DNA from: Rhodoferax sp.
GTDB lineage: Bacteria > Pseudomonadota > Gammaproteobacteria > Burkholderiales > Burkholderiaceae_C
Assembly: GCF_028689295.1 (NCBI RefSeq)
Contig: NZ_JAQTWL010000001.1
Location: 372,001-436,000, forward strand
DNA length: 64,000 bases
Reading direction: 5' to 3'
Of this stretch, positions 1 to 9,740 are shown piece after piece (positions within the stretch are counted from its first letter, which is position 1; every line of letters starts with the position of its first letter). Position numbers and translations under genes: made by a program. The notes below the pieces were generated by a model. That model had not been told where the DNA came from. It searched no databases and saw only the letters and a list, made by a program, of their open reading frames with translations.

Positions 1-3000
1 CAAAATGCCGCCAATCACCCCGGTGCCAATGGCGCGTTGGCTGGCCGAACCGGCACCACTGGCCAGGGCCAGCGGCAGCACGCCCAGCGTAAACGCCATC
101 GAGGTCATCAGGATCGGCCGAAATCGCAGGTGGGCGGCGGCCAGCGCCGACTCGATCACGCTCTTGCCCTGCGCCTGCAGGTCTTTGGCGAATTCGATGA
201 TCAAAATGGCGTTCTTTGCCGACAGCCCGATGATGGTGATCAACCCAACCTGGAAGTAAACGTCGTTTGAATAGGCGCGCAACAGCGTGGCCACAATCAC
301 GCCGAGCACACCGAGCGGCACCACCAGAATGACGGCCAGCGGAATCGTCCAGCTTTCGTACAGCGCGGCCAGGCACAGGAATACCGACAAAATGGCAAAG
401 CCGTAGAGGATCATGGCTTGCGAGCCGGCCAGCTTTTCTTCGCGCGAGGTCCCAGTCCACTCAAAGCCGAGGCCGGCTGGCAGCTGGCGGGCCAGGCTTT
501 CCATTTCGACCAGTGCATCGCCCGTGCTGTAGCCGGGCGCTGCGCTGCCGCCGATGCGCATGGACGGATAGCCGTTGTAGCGCACGGTCTGCATGGCGCC
601 GGTGATCCAGCGCGTGCTGGCAAAGCTTGAGAGCGGCACCATTTGTCCCTTGTTGTTGGGCACAAAGAGCTTGAGCAAATCGTCGGGCTGCATGCGCGCG
701 GGCGCATCGGCTTGCACCATGACGCGCTGCAGCCGGCCGGCGTTGGGGAAGTCGTTGGCATAACTGGAGCCCAGCGCGGTGGCGATGGTGGCGTTGATGG
801 CGTCAAAGCCCACACCCAGAGCGCTGGCCTGGTCGCGGTCGATGTCGAGTTGCAACTGCGGCGCGTCTTCCAGGCCATCGGGGCGCACCTGCGTCAGCAA
901 TTTGCTCTGGGTGGCCATGCCAAGCAACTGGTTGCGCGCTCCCAGCAAGGCATCATGGCCCAGACCGGCGCGGTCCTGCAGCCGGAAGCTGAAGCCCGAG
1001 GAGGCGCCCAGTTCAGGAATCGGCGGCGGACTGAGGGGAAAGATGAACGCATCGCGGATGCCGCTCAAAGCGCCAAACGCGCGCCCGGCCAGCGCCTGCG
1101 CTGAACTGCCCGGCCCCTTGCGCTCGGACCAATCCTTGAGCGTGATAAAAGCCAGCGCGGCGTTTTGTCCCTGGCCCGAAAAACTGAATCCCAGCACGCT
1201 GACCATGCCCTGCACCTCGGGCTGCGTGAGCATGAAGCCCTCGACCTGCTGCATCACGGCCAGGGTGCGCTCGCGCGTGGCGCCGGGCGGCAGTTGCACG
1301 TTGACCAGCATCGTGCCCTGGTCTTCGTTGGGCAGGAACGAGGTTGGCAGGCTTTTGTACATCCAGGCTGCAGCGGCAAGAATGGCCAGGTAAATCACCA
1401 GGTAGCGCGCGGCATGCGGCAGCAGTTTGGCCACGCCACCTTCGTAGGTTTTGGCGGTCCTGGCAAAGCCGCGGTTGAACCAGCCAAAAAAGCCGCTCTT
1501 GGCATGATGATGGCCGGCTTCCACAGGCTTGAGCAGTGTGGCGCACAAAGCCGGCGTGAGCGACAGCGCCAAAAACGCCGAGAACGCAATCGACACGCCC
1601 ATCACGGCGGCAAACTGGCGGTAGATGTTGCCAATGGAGCCGCTGAAGAATGCCAGCGGCACAAACACCGAGATCAGCACCACCGTGACGCCGATGATGG
1701 CGCCGGAGATCTGGCCCATGGCCTTGCGCGTGGCCAGCAGCGGCGACAGGCCTTCCTCGCTCATGATGCGCTCGACGTTTTCCACCACCACAATGGCATC
1801 GTCCACCACAATGCCGATCACCAGCACCATGGCAAACATGGTCAGCACGTTGATCGAAAAGCCCATGGCCAACAGCGTGGCGAAAGTGCCCAGCAGCGCC
1901 ACCGGCACCACCAGCGTCGGGATCAGGGTGTAGCGCCAGTCCTGCAAAAACAAAAACATCACCAGGAAGACCAGCGCGATGGCTTCGAGCAGGGTTTCTG
2001 CCACCTGGCGCAGCGAGGTCTCGATGAAGCGCGAGCTGTCGTAGGGAATTGCCCAGGTCATGCCCTGGGGAAAGAATTTTTCCAGCTCGGTCATGCGCGC
2101 GCGCACCGCCTTGGCCGTGGCCAGCGCATTGCCGCTGGGGGAAAGCTGCACGCCGATGCCGGTGGAGGGTTTGCCGTTGAGACGCGCCTGCGTGGCATAA
2201 GCCTGCGCTCCCAGCTCGATGCGCGCCACGTCCTTCAGGCGCACGCTGGAGCCGTCGGTGTTGGCGCGCAGCACCACCTTGCCAAACTCGGCCACGCTGC
2301 TGAGCTGGCCTCGCACCACCACGGTGGCGGCAATGCCCTGGCCGGCGAGGTTGGGAAGGCTGCCGATTTCACCGGCTGAGACCTGGGCGTTTTGCGCCCG
2401 GATGGCGGCAGTGACATCGCTGGCCGACAGGTTGTAGCCCTGCAGTTTGGCCGGGTCGATCCAGATGCGCATGGCGCGCTCGGTGCCAAACAGTTGCGCC
2501 TGACCCACGCCATTGATACGTTGTATTTCGGGCAGGATGCTGCGCGAGGCGTAATCACCCAAGGCCACCGGGTCCAGCTTGGGATCATCGGACGAGAGGA
2601 TGGTAAACAGCAAAAAATTGCTGCGCGCCTTGTCCACCCGCACGCCTTGCTGCGTCACGGCAGAGGGCAGGCGCGGGCTGGCACGGCTCAGGCGATTTTG
2701 TACATCCACCTGCGCCAGGTCAGGGTTGGTGCCGGGCTGAAAGCTCAGGGTGATGTTGCCGGTGCCGTTGGCTTGCGCCACCGATTCCATGTAGAGCAGG
2801 CCGGGCGAGCCGTTCATTTCCTGCTCGACGATCGACAGCACGCTGTCTTCCAACGTTTGCGCCGAGGCGCCCGGGTAGCTGGCCGAGATCACGATCGACG
2901 GCGGCGCCACCGGCGGGTACTGGGCAATTGGCAGCTGGGTGATGGCCACCGAGCCCATCACGATGATGAACAGCGCGATGACCCACGCAAAGATGGGCCG

Positions 3001-3021
3001 GTCAATGAAAAATTTCGCCAT
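1..3021 (-). CDS. RND efflux pump inner-membrane subunit (HAE1/AcrB-like), 3' end outside window
   Basis: Proton-driven trimeric drug/solvent exporter of the inner membrane. The reading frame is open from ATG at 3021 to base 1, giving 1007 residues of a family that is usually about 1040-1060 long, so only the extreme C-terminus is missing. The start MAKFFIDRPIFAWV is typical of the family. The TM4 proton-relay pair is present as Asp407-Asp408 in GIVVDDAIVVVENVE, and the TM10 lysine is Lys936 in GLSAKNAILIIE. It lies 12 bp downstream of the adaptor gene and is certainly co-transcribed with it. An outer-membrane channel gene may follow beyond base 1. The substrate cannot be told from sequence alone. 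Confidence 0.95.
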   Translation of the reverse strand, partial: MAKFFIDRPIFAWVIALFIIVMGSVAITQLPIAQYPPVAPPSIVISASYPGASAQTLEDSVLSIVEQEMNGSPGLLYMESVAQANGTGNITLSFQPGTNPDLAQVDVQNRLSRASPRLPSAVTQQGVRVDKARSNFLLFTILSSDDPKLDPVALGDYASRSILPEIQRINGVGQAQLFGTERAMRIWIDPAKLQGYNLSASDVTAAIRAQNAQVSAGEIGSLPNLAGQGIAATVVVRGQLSSVAEFGKVVLRANTDGSSVRLKDVARIELGAQAYATQARLNGKPSTGIGVQLSPSGNALATAKAVRARMTELEKFFPQGMTWAIPYDSSRFIETSLRQVAETLLEAIALVFLVMFLFLQDWRYTLIPTLVVPVALLGTFATLLAMGFSINVLTMFAMVLVIGIVVDDAIVVVENVERIMSEEGLSPLLATRKAMGQISGAIIGVTVVLISVFVPLAFFSGSIGNIYRQFAAVMGVSIAFSAFLALSLTPALCATLLKPVEAGHHHAKSGFFGWFNRGFARTAKTYEGGVAKLLPHAARYLVIYLAILAAAAWMYKSLPTSFLPNEDQGTMLVNVQLPPGATRERTLAVMQQVEGFMLTQPEVQGMVSVLGFSFSGQGQNAALAFITLKDWSERKGPGSSAQALAGRAFGALSGIRDAFIFPLSPPPIPELGASSGFSFRLQDRAGLGHDALLGARNQLLGMATQSKLLTQVRPDGLEDAPQLQLDIDRDQASALGVGFDAINATIATALGSSYANDFPNAGRLQRVMVQADAPARMQPDDLLKLFVPNNKGQMVPLSSFASTRWITGAMQTVRYNGYPSMRIGGSAAPGYSTGDALVEMESLARQLPAGLGFEWTGTSREEKLAGSQAMILYGFAILSVFLCLAALYESWTIPLAVILVVPLGVLGVIVATLLRAYSNDVYFQVGLITIIGLSAKNAILIIEFAKDLQAQGKSVIESALAAAHLRFRPILMTSMAFTLGVLPLALASGAGSASQRAIGTGVIGGIL

Positions 3022-3033
3022 GGATGAGGCTCC

Positions 3034-4323
3034 TTAGCGCGCGGCGCTGGACGAAGCGCTGGCCGGGGCCTGGGCTGCTGGCGTGGCGGCTGCGCTGACT
3101 GATTTGACCGGCGCACTGCCGGGCGCCTGCCACGGCACGGGTTTCACGGGGGCGCCACCGCGCAGCTTTTGGAAGCCGTCCACCATGACTTGATCACCGT
3201 TTTGAAGACCGTCCAGAATGACCCACTGGCCGCCTTGCTGGGCACCCACCTTGACCGGTCGCGGCGCCACTTTGCCGTCGGCCGCCACCACCATCACCGA
3301 GTCACCTTGCGGCGAGCGCGTCACCGCCTGCTGTGGCAAGGTGATGGCGTTGCTGACTTGTGTCTGTTCCAGCCGTACGCGCACAAACAGGCCCGGCAGC
3401 AACGTGCCCGCGGGGTTGGGCACTTCAGCGCGCAGCATGATCTGGCCGCTGGTGGTGTCCACCGTCAGGTCGGAAAACAGCAACTTGCCGGGCTTGGCGT
3501 ATTCGCTGCCGTCATCGAGCACAACGCGCACGCTGGCCGCCTGGCTGCCGGCGCGCTGGAGCTGACCGGTCTCCATGGCCTTGCGCAGTCGCATGACTTC
3601 GGAGGCCGGCTGGGTGAAATTGACATACATGGGATCGGTTTGCTGGATCACGGCCATTGGCGTGGCTTCGCCCTGGCCCACGAGGGCGCCCTCGGTCACC
3701 AGAGCCCGGCCAATACGGCCGCTGATGGGGGCAGTGATGGCGGCGTAGCCCAGGTTGATGCGCGCGGTTCGCACCGCGGCACGGGCCACGGCGACGTCCG
3801 CCTCAGCCAGCTTTTGCGAAGCCTGCGCGTTGACGAATTCCTGCTGGCTGATGGCCTTGGCCTCGATCAGCGGCTTGAAGCGCTCGGCCTGGGCTGATGC
3901 CTGCATCAGGTTGGCTTCGGCTTTGGTCTGACTCGCCTGGGCGCTGGCCAGCGTCGCCTGGTAGGGACTGGCGTCAATTTGAAACAGCGCCTGGCCCGCG
4001 CGCACGCTGCTGCCCTCCACAAACAGTCTCTTTTGCACGATGCCCGCAGCACGGGCGCGTACCTGTGCCACGCGCGAGGCTTCCAGCCGTCCCGGCAGTT
4101 CGGTCAACAGGCCCACATCACCTGTTTTGACGGTGACCACGCCCACTTCTGCAGGTGGCGGCGCTCCGCCCGGACCGCCGGGGCCTGTGGTTGGGGCGCT
4201 GCCCTGGCCACAAGCGGCCAGCAGCAGGGTCAGGCCAAGCGTCGAAGCAGTGCGCGACGGGCGTAAAGCGTGGCAGTTGAAAAAATTGGGAACTGAAAGG
4301 GGGACGGTGGGCAAATGAAGCAT
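3034..4323 (-). CDS. RND efflux membrane-fusion (adaptor) lipoprotein, AcrA-like
   Basis: Periplasmic adaptor linking the RND pump to an outer-membrane channel. I chose ATG 4323 (429 aa). The frame can be extended to a TTG at 4380, but that adds residues before the signal. A lipoprotein signal is visible: LTLLLAAC with the lipidated Cys at about residue 38, followed by a Gly/Pro-rich tether. Further on are a barrel-sandwich/lipoyl region (about 80-120), a coiled-coil hairpin of Ala/Gln/Glu repeats (about 125-190) and beta-barrel segments up to about 375. The tail is Ala/Ser/Pro-rich. It is the first gene of the pump operon and is divergent from tsaD. No local TetR- or LysR-type regulator is visible. 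Confidence 0.93.
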   Translation of the reverse strand: MLHLPTVPLSVPNFFNCHALRPSRTASTLGLTLLLAACGQGSAPTTGPGGPGGAPPPAEVGVVTVKTGDVGLLTELPGRLEASRVAQVRARAAGIVQKRLFVEGSSVRAGQALFQIDASPYQATLASAQASQTKAEANLMQASAQAERFKPLIEAKAISQQEFVNAQASQKLAEADVAVARAAVRTARINLGYAAITAPISGRIGRALVTEGALVGQGEATPMAVIQQTDPMYVNFTQPASEVMRLRKAMETGQLQRAGSQAASVRVVLDDGSEYAKPGKLLFSDLTVDTTSGQIMLRAEVPNPAGTLLPGLFVRVRLEQTQVSNAITLPQQAVTRSPQGDSVMVVAADGKVAPRPVKVGAQQGGQWVILDGLQNGDQVMVDGFQKLRGGAPVKPVPWQAPGSAPVKSVSAAATPAAQAPASASSSAAR

Positions 4324-4435
4324 GGCAATGGGTGGTAATAACCGCAGGGCTGGTGTAAATGTTGGCTGATTGTCGATCAAAGAGTGCAGGGCGCGCTGGC
4401 GCGGGGCCAGTGGCCATCCCCTAAACTTGGCCGCT

Positions 4436-5515
4436 ATGGCAAAAGACTACTGTGTTCTAGGAATCGAATCCTCGTGTGACGAAACCGGGGTGGCATTGGT
4501 GCGCGTGAGCGGCGCGGGTCTGCCGGTGCTGCTGGCCCACGCGCTGTACAGCCAGATCGAAATGCACCAGGCCTATGGCGGCGTGGTGCCGGAACTCGCC
4601 AGCCGTGACCATATTCGCCGCGTGCTGCCGCTCACCCAAGAGGTGCTGCGTGAGGCCGGTCAAACCTTGCAGGATGTGGATGTGGTCGCCTTTACCCGCG
4701 GGCCGGGCCTGGCCGGCGCCTTGCTGGTGGGCGCCGGCGTGGCTTGCGCCCTAGGCGCTTCATTGGGCAAGCCGGTGCTGGGCGTGCACCACCTGGAGGG
4801 ACATTTGCTGTCGCCGTTTCTAAGCGCCGATCCGCCCGAGTTTCCGTTTGTGGCCTTGCTGGTGTCTGGCGGGCACACCCAGTTGATGCGGGTCGATGGC
4901 GTGGGGTGCTACCAGATTCTGGGCGAAACCATCGATGACGCGGCCGGAGAGGCGTTCGACAAGTCGGCCAAGCTGCTGGGCTTGGGTTATCCGGGAGGTC
5001 CGGCGCTGTCCAAGCTGGCAGAAATTGGCAACCCGGCGGCGTTCAAGTTGCCGCGCCCTTTGCTGCACAGCGACAACCTGGATTTCTCCTTTGCCGGGCT
5101 GAAAACCGCCGTGATGGTGCAGGCTAAAAAACTCGCTGCTGCGCAGAACTGCACGGCAGAAGCGCTGACCCATGTGGTGCTGGCCGATCTGGCCGCTTCC
5201 ACTCAGGCTGCGATTGTCGAGGTGCTGGTGAAGAAGTCGCTGGCCGCGTTGTTGGCAACCGGTTTGCAGCGGCTGGTGGTGGCCGGCGGCGTGGGCGCCA
5301 ATCGCAGCTTGCGCGCGCAACTCAGCCGGGTTTGCACCCAGCGCGGCGTGCGCGTGCACTACCCCGAACTGCATTTGTGCACCGACAACGGCGCCATGAT
5401 CGCCATGGCCGCTGCCATGCGCTTGCAGTCGGGCATCCAGGTGGCCGATGAGGTCTATGCCTTCGATGTCAAGCCGCGTTGGCCGCTCGATGCCATCCAG
5501 GCCCCTGGCGCCTGA
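4436..5515 (+). CDS. tsaD: tRNA N6-threonylcarbamoyladenosine synthase subunit TsaD
   Basis: TsaD transfers the threonylcarbamoyl group to A37 of ANN-decoding tRNAs, in complex with TsaB/TsaE. The 359-aa protein begins [20 protein letters not shown]. It has the metal-binding HxxxH of the family (His119 and His123 in [12 protein letters not shown]), the [10 protein letters not shown] nucleotide-binding strand and [10 protein letters not shown] near the C-terminus. The in-frame TTG at 4370 would add an unconserved leader, so ATG 4436 is preferred. It is divergent from the efflux adaptor, with 112 bp between starts, and is a single gene. Confidence 0.97.
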   Translation: MAKDYCVLGIESSCDETGVALVRVSGAGLPVLLAHALYSQIEMHQAYGGVVPELASRDHIRRVLPLTQEVLREAGQTLQDVDVVAFTRGPGLAGALLVGAGVACALGASLGKPVLGVHHLEGHLLSPFLSADPPEFPFVALLVSGGHTQLMRVDGVGCYQILGETIDDAAGEAFDKSAKLLGLGYPGGPALSKLAEIGNPAAFKLPRPLLHSDNLDFSFAGLKTAVMVQAKKLAAAQNCTAEALTHVVLADLAASTQAAIVEVLVKKSLAALLATGLQRLVVAGGVGANRSLRAQLSRVCTQRGVRVHYPELHLCTDNGAMIAMAAAMRLQSGIQVADEVYAFDVKPRWPLDAIQAPGA

Positions 5516-5516
5516 G

Positions 5517-5540
5517 CAGGCAAAGCCTGTGACTCTTTTT
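5517..5540 (+). terminator. Weak intrinsic terminator candidate after tsaD
   Basis: A short hairpin CAGGC-AAA-GCCTG directly follows the tsaD stop. Five T residues come six bases later at 5536-5540. The stem is only 5 bp and the T tract is displaced, so termination is plausible but not strong. Confidence 0.3.
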
Positions 5541-5672
5541 GAATCACTCGTAATAAATAATTACAAATTCAAGAAGAAACTTATCTGCCTGTACACTGCG
5601 CACCGTTCGAATTGAACCAGCTGCCTGCCTCCGGTTTGGCGAGTGACAGGGCTGCGGTAAAGGAAATTGTCG

Positions 5673-6923
5673 ATGTTGAAAAAAATGATGGTTCGAGCCG
5701 CGCTGGGGTTCGCAGTTTTGACTGCTTTGCCGATGGCTGCGCTGGCTCAAATTGCGGGTGCGCCGGTGAAAATTGCCATGATCGAGGGCTTGAGCGGCCC
5801 GTTCGGCAACACCGGCGAGGCGGTTTTTCGCAACCTGATCTGGGCCGTGGAGAGGGTCAACGCGCGCGGCGGTGTGACGCTGGCGCTGGCGCGCTACGAC
5901 AGCAAGGGCCAGGCCGAAGAGGCGCTGTCGGCACTGAAGTCGGCCATCGACGATGGCGCCAGGGTCATCATGCAGGGCAATTCATCGGCCACGGCGGCGG
6001 CGTTGATCGACGCCATCAACAAGCACAACCAGCGTGAACCCGCCAAGCGCGTGTTGTTCTTGAATTATTCGGCGGTCGATCCGATCCTGACCAACGAAAA
6101 GTGCAGTTTCTGGCACTTCAGGTTCGATGCCCACGCCGACATGCGCATGTCCGCGCTGATGGAAGTCCTGAAAGCCGATCAGGCGCTCAAGAGCGTTTAC
6201 ATCATCGGGCAGGACTACAGCTTCGGCCACGCCGTGGCGCGCGAGGCCAAGCGCCAGTTGGCGGTGCTGCGCCCCGATGTGCAGGTGGTCGGCGAAGAAT
6301 TGCACCCGATGGGACGCGTCAAGGATTTCATCCCCTATGCGGCCAAAATCAAAGCCAGCGGAGCGCAAGCGGTTATCACCGGAAATTTTGGCAACGACCT
6401 GACGCTGCTGGTCAAGGCTGCCAAAGACGTGGGTTTCGACGGCAAGTTCTACACCTTTTACGGCAACGCGCTGGGCGCGCCGGCTGCGATTGGCGACGCC
6501 GGCGTGGGCAAGGTGGTGGCGGTGGCCGACTGGTTGCCCAACGTGCAAAATCCGCAAAGTGAGGCCTTTTACCAGTCCTTCCGCGCCCGTTTCCCCCAAC
6601 CGGCGGACGACTATGTGCACATGCGCATGCAGTTGATGGTGGAGGCGTTGGCGCAAGCCATCGAAAAAGCTGGCACGACCGACGCCATCGCCGTCGCGCA
6701 ACAACTGGAAAAGGTCAATATCACCTTTGGCGCGCAAACCGGGACCATGCGCGCCACTGACCACCAGTTTCAGCAGCCGCTGGTGGTGGGGGTGATGGAC
6801 AAGCTCGGCACGCCCGGCGTCAAGTTCGATGTGGAAGGCTCGGGTTACGGCTTTCGGGTGGTTAAAACCATTGCCGCCGAGCGGGCCGAGCAATCCACGA
6901 GCTGTCATATGCAACGTCCCTGA
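5673..6923 (+). CDS. Periplasmic substrate-binding protein, LivK-like (Peripla_BP_6) family
   Basis: Binding protein of the branched-chain-amino-acid ABC transporter (HAAT) type, 416 aa. ATG 5673 has a good ribosome site (AAAGGAAA, 5659-5666) and gives a clean Sec signal, with a Lys-rich start, a hydrophobic core and ALA-Q cleavage near residue 26. The mature part opens with VKIAMIEGLSGPFGNTGEAV, the usual first strand of this fold. A hinge-type IIGQDYSFGHAVAREAKRQL segment follows near residue 170. No permease or ATPase genes are adjacent, so its partners are elsewhere. Such orphan binding proteins in Comamonadaceae often take aromatic or organic acids, so the ligand is unknown. Confidence 0.85.
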   Translation: MLKKMMVRAALGFAVLTALPMAALAQIAGAPVKIAMIEGLSGPFGNTGEAVFRNLIWAVERVNARGGVTLALARYDSKGQAEEALSALKSAIDDGARVIMQGNSSATAAALIDAINKHNQREPAKRVLFLNYSAVDPILTNEKCSFWHFRFDAHADMRMSALMEVLKADQALKSVYIIGQDYSFGHAVAREAKRQLAVLRPDVQVVGEELHPMGRVKDFIPYAAKIKASGAQAVITGNFGNDLTLLVKAAKDVGFDGKFYTFYGNALGAPAAIGDAGVGKVVAVADWLPNVQNPQSEAFYQSFRARFPQPADDYVHMRMQLMVEALAQAIEKAGTTDAIAVAQQLEKVNITFGAQTGTMRATDHQFQQPLVVGVMDKLGTPGVKFDVEGSGYGFRVVKTIAAERAEQSTSCHMQRP

Positions 6924-6989
6924 GGCTCGCCCAGATCACTGGCCGGCCCCTGCCGATCTGGTCCATCAGGCGGGCTTCGGCGCTCTGGC

Positions 6990-6995
6990 TATAAT
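6990..6995 (+). promoter_or_regulatory. -10 box of probable rpsO promoter
   Basis: A perfect TATAAT lies 82 bp upstream of the rpsO start codon. No convincing -35 hexamer is visible at the expected spacing, although TGG two bases upstream may help as an imperfect extended -10. Confidence 0.45.
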
Positions 6996-7076
6996 CCAAG
7001 GCTCTGCAAATTGCAGACAAGCACGTCAGGGGCAGTTCCAGCGCCTGACGCAAGTTCTTACATCACAGGAAAAAAC

Positions 7077-7343
7077 ATGATTGCATCCAGTATCAAAGCC
7101 GCCGTTGTCAAAGACAACGCGCGCCAAGCCGGTGACACCGGTAGTCCCGAAGTTCAAGTGGCGTTGTTGACCGCCCGCATCAACGAGCTCATGCCCCACT
7201 TCAAAACCCACGCCAAAGACCACCATGGTCGTCGTGGCCTGCTGCGCATGGTGAGCCGCCGCCGCAAGCTGCTGGACTACCTCAAGTCCAAGGATGCTGA
7301 CCGTTATGTGGCGCTGATCGCCAAATTGGGTCTGCGCAAGTAA
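7077..7343 (+). CDS. rpsO: 30S ribosomal protein S15
   Basis: An 88-residue primary 16S rRNA-binding protein of the small subunit platform. The sequence has the family hallmarks [15 protein letters not shown] and the C-terminal [21 protein letters not shown]. The start ATG 7077 follows AGGAAA, and an upstream in-frame ATG at 7011 is ignored because it adds non-family residues. It precedes pnp in the classical rpsO-pnp order, separated by a terminator and a long leader. This matches the known partial read-through arrangement of that locus. Confidence 0.98.
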   Translation: MIASSIKAAVVKDNARQAGDTGSPEVQVALLTARINELMPHFKTHAKDHHGRRGLLRMVSRRRKLLDYLKSKDADRYVALIAKLGLRK

Positions 7344-7365
7344 TTGGCTCAAAGAGAATATGGAG

Positions 7366-7399
7366 CGCCTGAGTTAGGTCACTAGCTCAGGCGTTTTTT
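7366..7399 (+). terminator. Intrinsic terminator between rpsO and pnp
   Basis: Perfect 8-bp stem CGCCTGAG/CTCAGGCG (7366-7373 with 7386-7393) followed at once by TTTTTT (7394-7399). It lies 22 bp after the rpsO stop. Confidence 0.9.
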
Positions 7400-7431
7400 A
7401 CTTCGGAGACGGCAAAAACGGAGCGAAGCTG

Positions 7432-7483
7432 TGTCATTCCAAAACCCTTTGACCCCAAACCGGGGTGTGGCTCTGGAATGGCA
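7432..7483 (+). promoter_or_regulatory. Hairpin in the pnp mRNA leader (possible RNase III / PNPase autoregulation site)
   Basis: Outer arms TGTCATTCCA (7432-7441) and TGGAATGGCA (7474-7483) pair over 10 bp with one G-U. An inner stem ACCCC/GGGGT (7452-7466) sits in the loop. In enterobacteria the pnp leader hairpin is cleaved by RNase III and then used by PNPase to control its own mRNA. The same role here is an inference from position and shape. Confidence 0.45.
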
Positions 7484-7556
7484 TCGTGTTCTGTGTTGCA
7501 GCTTCCGGGCTTAGGTGGGATGGCCTGCATCCCCCAAACTCACAGGAGATTAAAAA

Positions 7557-9671
7557 ATGACGATGTTCAACAAAGTTAGCAAAACGTTTCAATGGGGCCA
7601 AAACACGGTCACCATGGAAACCGGTGAAATCGCCCGCCAGGCCACTGGCGCCGTGCTGCTCGACATGGACGGCACTGTGGTGCTGGCCACAGTGGTTGCC
7701 AAAACCGACTCCAAACCAGGCCAGGACTTTTTCCCATTAACGGTGGATTACGCTGAAAAATCGTACGCTGCCGGCAGGATTCCGGGCAGCTTTTTCAAGC
7801 GCGAAGGCCGCCCCAGCGAACTTGAAACGCTCACCTGCCGCCTGATCGACCGCCCGATCCGTCCGCTGTTCCCCGAAGGCTTCTACAACGAAGTGCAGGT
7901 CATCATCCACGTGGTGAGCCTGAACCCCGAAGTGCAGGCCGACATTGCGGCCATGATCGCCACCAGCGCTGCGCTGTCGATCAGCGGTATCCCGTTCAAC
8001 GGCCCGATCGGCGCCGCCCGCGTGGGTTACATCAACGGTGAATATGTGCTCAATCCGGGTCAAACCCAATTGAAAACCAGCCAGTTGGAGCTGGTGGTTG
8101 CTGGCACCGAGTCCGCCGTCTTGATGGTGGAGTCCGAAGCCGACCAGTTGCCCGAAGATGTGATGCTGGGCGCCGTGATGTTCGGTCACGCCCAAGGCGT
8201 GACCGCCATCAACGCCATCCATGAGCTGGTGCGCGATGCCGGCAAGCCGGTCTGGGACTGGCAGGCGCCAGCCAAGGACGAGGTGCTGATCGCCAAGGTG
8301 GGCGCCCTGGCCAGCGACAAGCTGACCGCCGCCTACCAAATTCGCAACAAGCAGGCGCGCACGCAGGCTTGCCGCTCGGCCTACGCCGATGTCATGGCCG
8401 GTCTGAAGGCCGATGGCGTCGAGTTTGACGGCGTCAAGGTTGAAAGCATGTTGTTCGACATCGAAGCGCGTCTGGTGCGCGGCCAGATTCTGGCCGGTGA
8501 ACCCCGCATTGACGGTCGCGACACCCGCACCGTGCGCCCGATCGAGATCCGCAACAGCGTGTTGCCGCGCACCCATGGTTCCGCCCTGTTCACCCGTGGC
8601 GAAACCCAGGCGCTGGTGGTGACCACGCTCGGCACCGAGCGTGATGCCCAACGCATCGACGCGTTGGCCGGCGATTTTGAAGACCGCTTCATGCTGCACT
8701 ACAACATGCCTCCTTTTGCCACTGGCGAAGCCGGTCGTTTTGGTACTCCGAAGCGTCGTGAAATCGGCCACGGCCGTCTGGCCAAGCGTGCCCTGGTGGC
8801 GGTTCTGCCAAGCAAGGAAGACTTCCCCTACACCATGCGTGTGGTCTCTGAAGTCACCGAATCCAACGGTTCGTCCTCGATGGCCTCGGTGTGCGGTGGC
8901 TGCCTGAGCCTGATGGACGCCGGCGTGCCCCTGAAAGCGCATGTGGCAGGTATTGCCATGGGCTTGATCAAGGAAGAAAACCGCTTTGCCGTGCTGACCG
9001 ACATTTTGGGTGATGAAGATCACCTCGGCGACATGGACTTCAAGGTGGCCGGCACCACCAGCGGCATCACTGCGCTGCAAATGGACATCAAGATTCAGGG
9101 CATCACCAAGGAAATCATGCAGGTCGCGCTGGCTCAGGCCAAGGAAGCCCGCATGCACATTTTGGGCAAGATGACCGAAGCCATGGCTGTGGCCAAGACT
9201 GAAGTGTCCACTTTTGCACCGCGCCTGTTCACCATGAAGATCAACCCCGAGAAAATTCGTGATGTGATCGGTAAGGGCGGTTCGGTGATTCGTGCGCTGA
9301 CCGAAGAAACCGGCACACAAATCAACATCGACGAAGACGGCACCATCACTATTGCATCAAGCGACCCAGCCAAGGCCGAAGAAGCCAAGCGCCGCATCGA
9401 GCAGATCACTGCCGAAGTGGAAATCGGCAAGGTGTACGAAGGCCCGGTCGTCAAGATTCTTGACTTCGGCGCGCTGATCAATCTGCTGCCCGGCAAGGAT
9501 GGCTTGCTGCACATTAGCCAGATTGCCCATGAGCGCGTCGAAAAGGTCACCGACTATTTGTCGGAAGGCCAGATTGTCAAGGTCAAGGTTTTGGAAACCG
9601 ATGAAAAAGGACGTGTCAAGCTTTCCATGAAGGCGCTGCTGGAACGCCCGGCACAGGAAAATCGTTCTTGA
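7557..9671 (+). CDS. pnp: Polyribonucleotide nucleotidyltransferase (PNPase)
   Basis: Phosphorolytic 3'-5' exoribonuclease, core of the RNA degradosome, 704 aa. It has two RNase PH-like domains: about 10-140, and about 315-545 with [15 protein letters not shown] and [19 protein letters not shown]. An alpha-helical linker lies between them. A KH domain follows, with the GKGG loop in [20 protein letters not shown] near 565, and then an S1 domain starting at about 622 ([17 protein letters not shown]). The ribosome site AGGAGA lies 7 bp before ATG 7557. It may share transcription with rpsO and also has its own long leader. Confidence 0.98.
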   Translation: MTMFNKVSKTFQWGQNTVTMETGEIARQATGAVLLDMDGTVVLATVVAKTDSKPGQDFFPLTVDYAEKSYAAGRIPGSFFKREGRPSELETLTCRLIDRPIRPLFPEGFYNEVQVIIHVVSLNPEVQADIAAMIATSAALSISGIPFNGPIGAARVGYINGEYVLNPGQTQLKTSQLELVVAGTESAVLMVESEADQLPEDVMLGAVMFGHAQGVTAINAIHELVRDAGKPVWDWQAPAKDEVLIAKVGALASDKLTAAYQIRNKQARTQACRSAYADVMAGLKADGVEFDGVKVESMLFDIEARLVRGQILAGEPRIDGRDTRTVRPIEIRNSVLPRTHGSALFTRGETQALVVTTLGTERDAQRIDALAGDFEDRFMLHYNMPPFATGEAGRFGTPKRREIGHGRLAKRALVAVLPSKEDFPYTMRVVSEVTESNGSSSMASVCGGCLSLMDAGVPLKAHVAGIAMGLIKEENRFAVLTDILGDEDHLGDMDFKVAGTTSGITALQMDIKIQGITKEIMQVALAQAKEARMHILGKMTEAMAVAKTEVSTFAPRLFTMKINPEKIRDVIGKGGSVIRALTEETGTQINIDEDGTITIASSDPAKAEEAKRRIEQITAEVEIGKVYEGPVVKILDFGALINLLPGKDGLLHISQIAHERVEKVTDYLSEGQIVKVKVLETDEKGRVKLSMKALLERPAQENRS

Positions 9672-9740
9672 TCATCCATCATTTGAAGTTAAATTGATGG
9701 CCGACGGCTCGATTCAAAAGGGCCTGAGGCTTTAACAACA

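Noticed and set aside
7737..9320. 527-codon open frame antisense to pnp
   Set aside because: The His/Gly-rich composition is typical of an antisense shadow, and pnp is certain.
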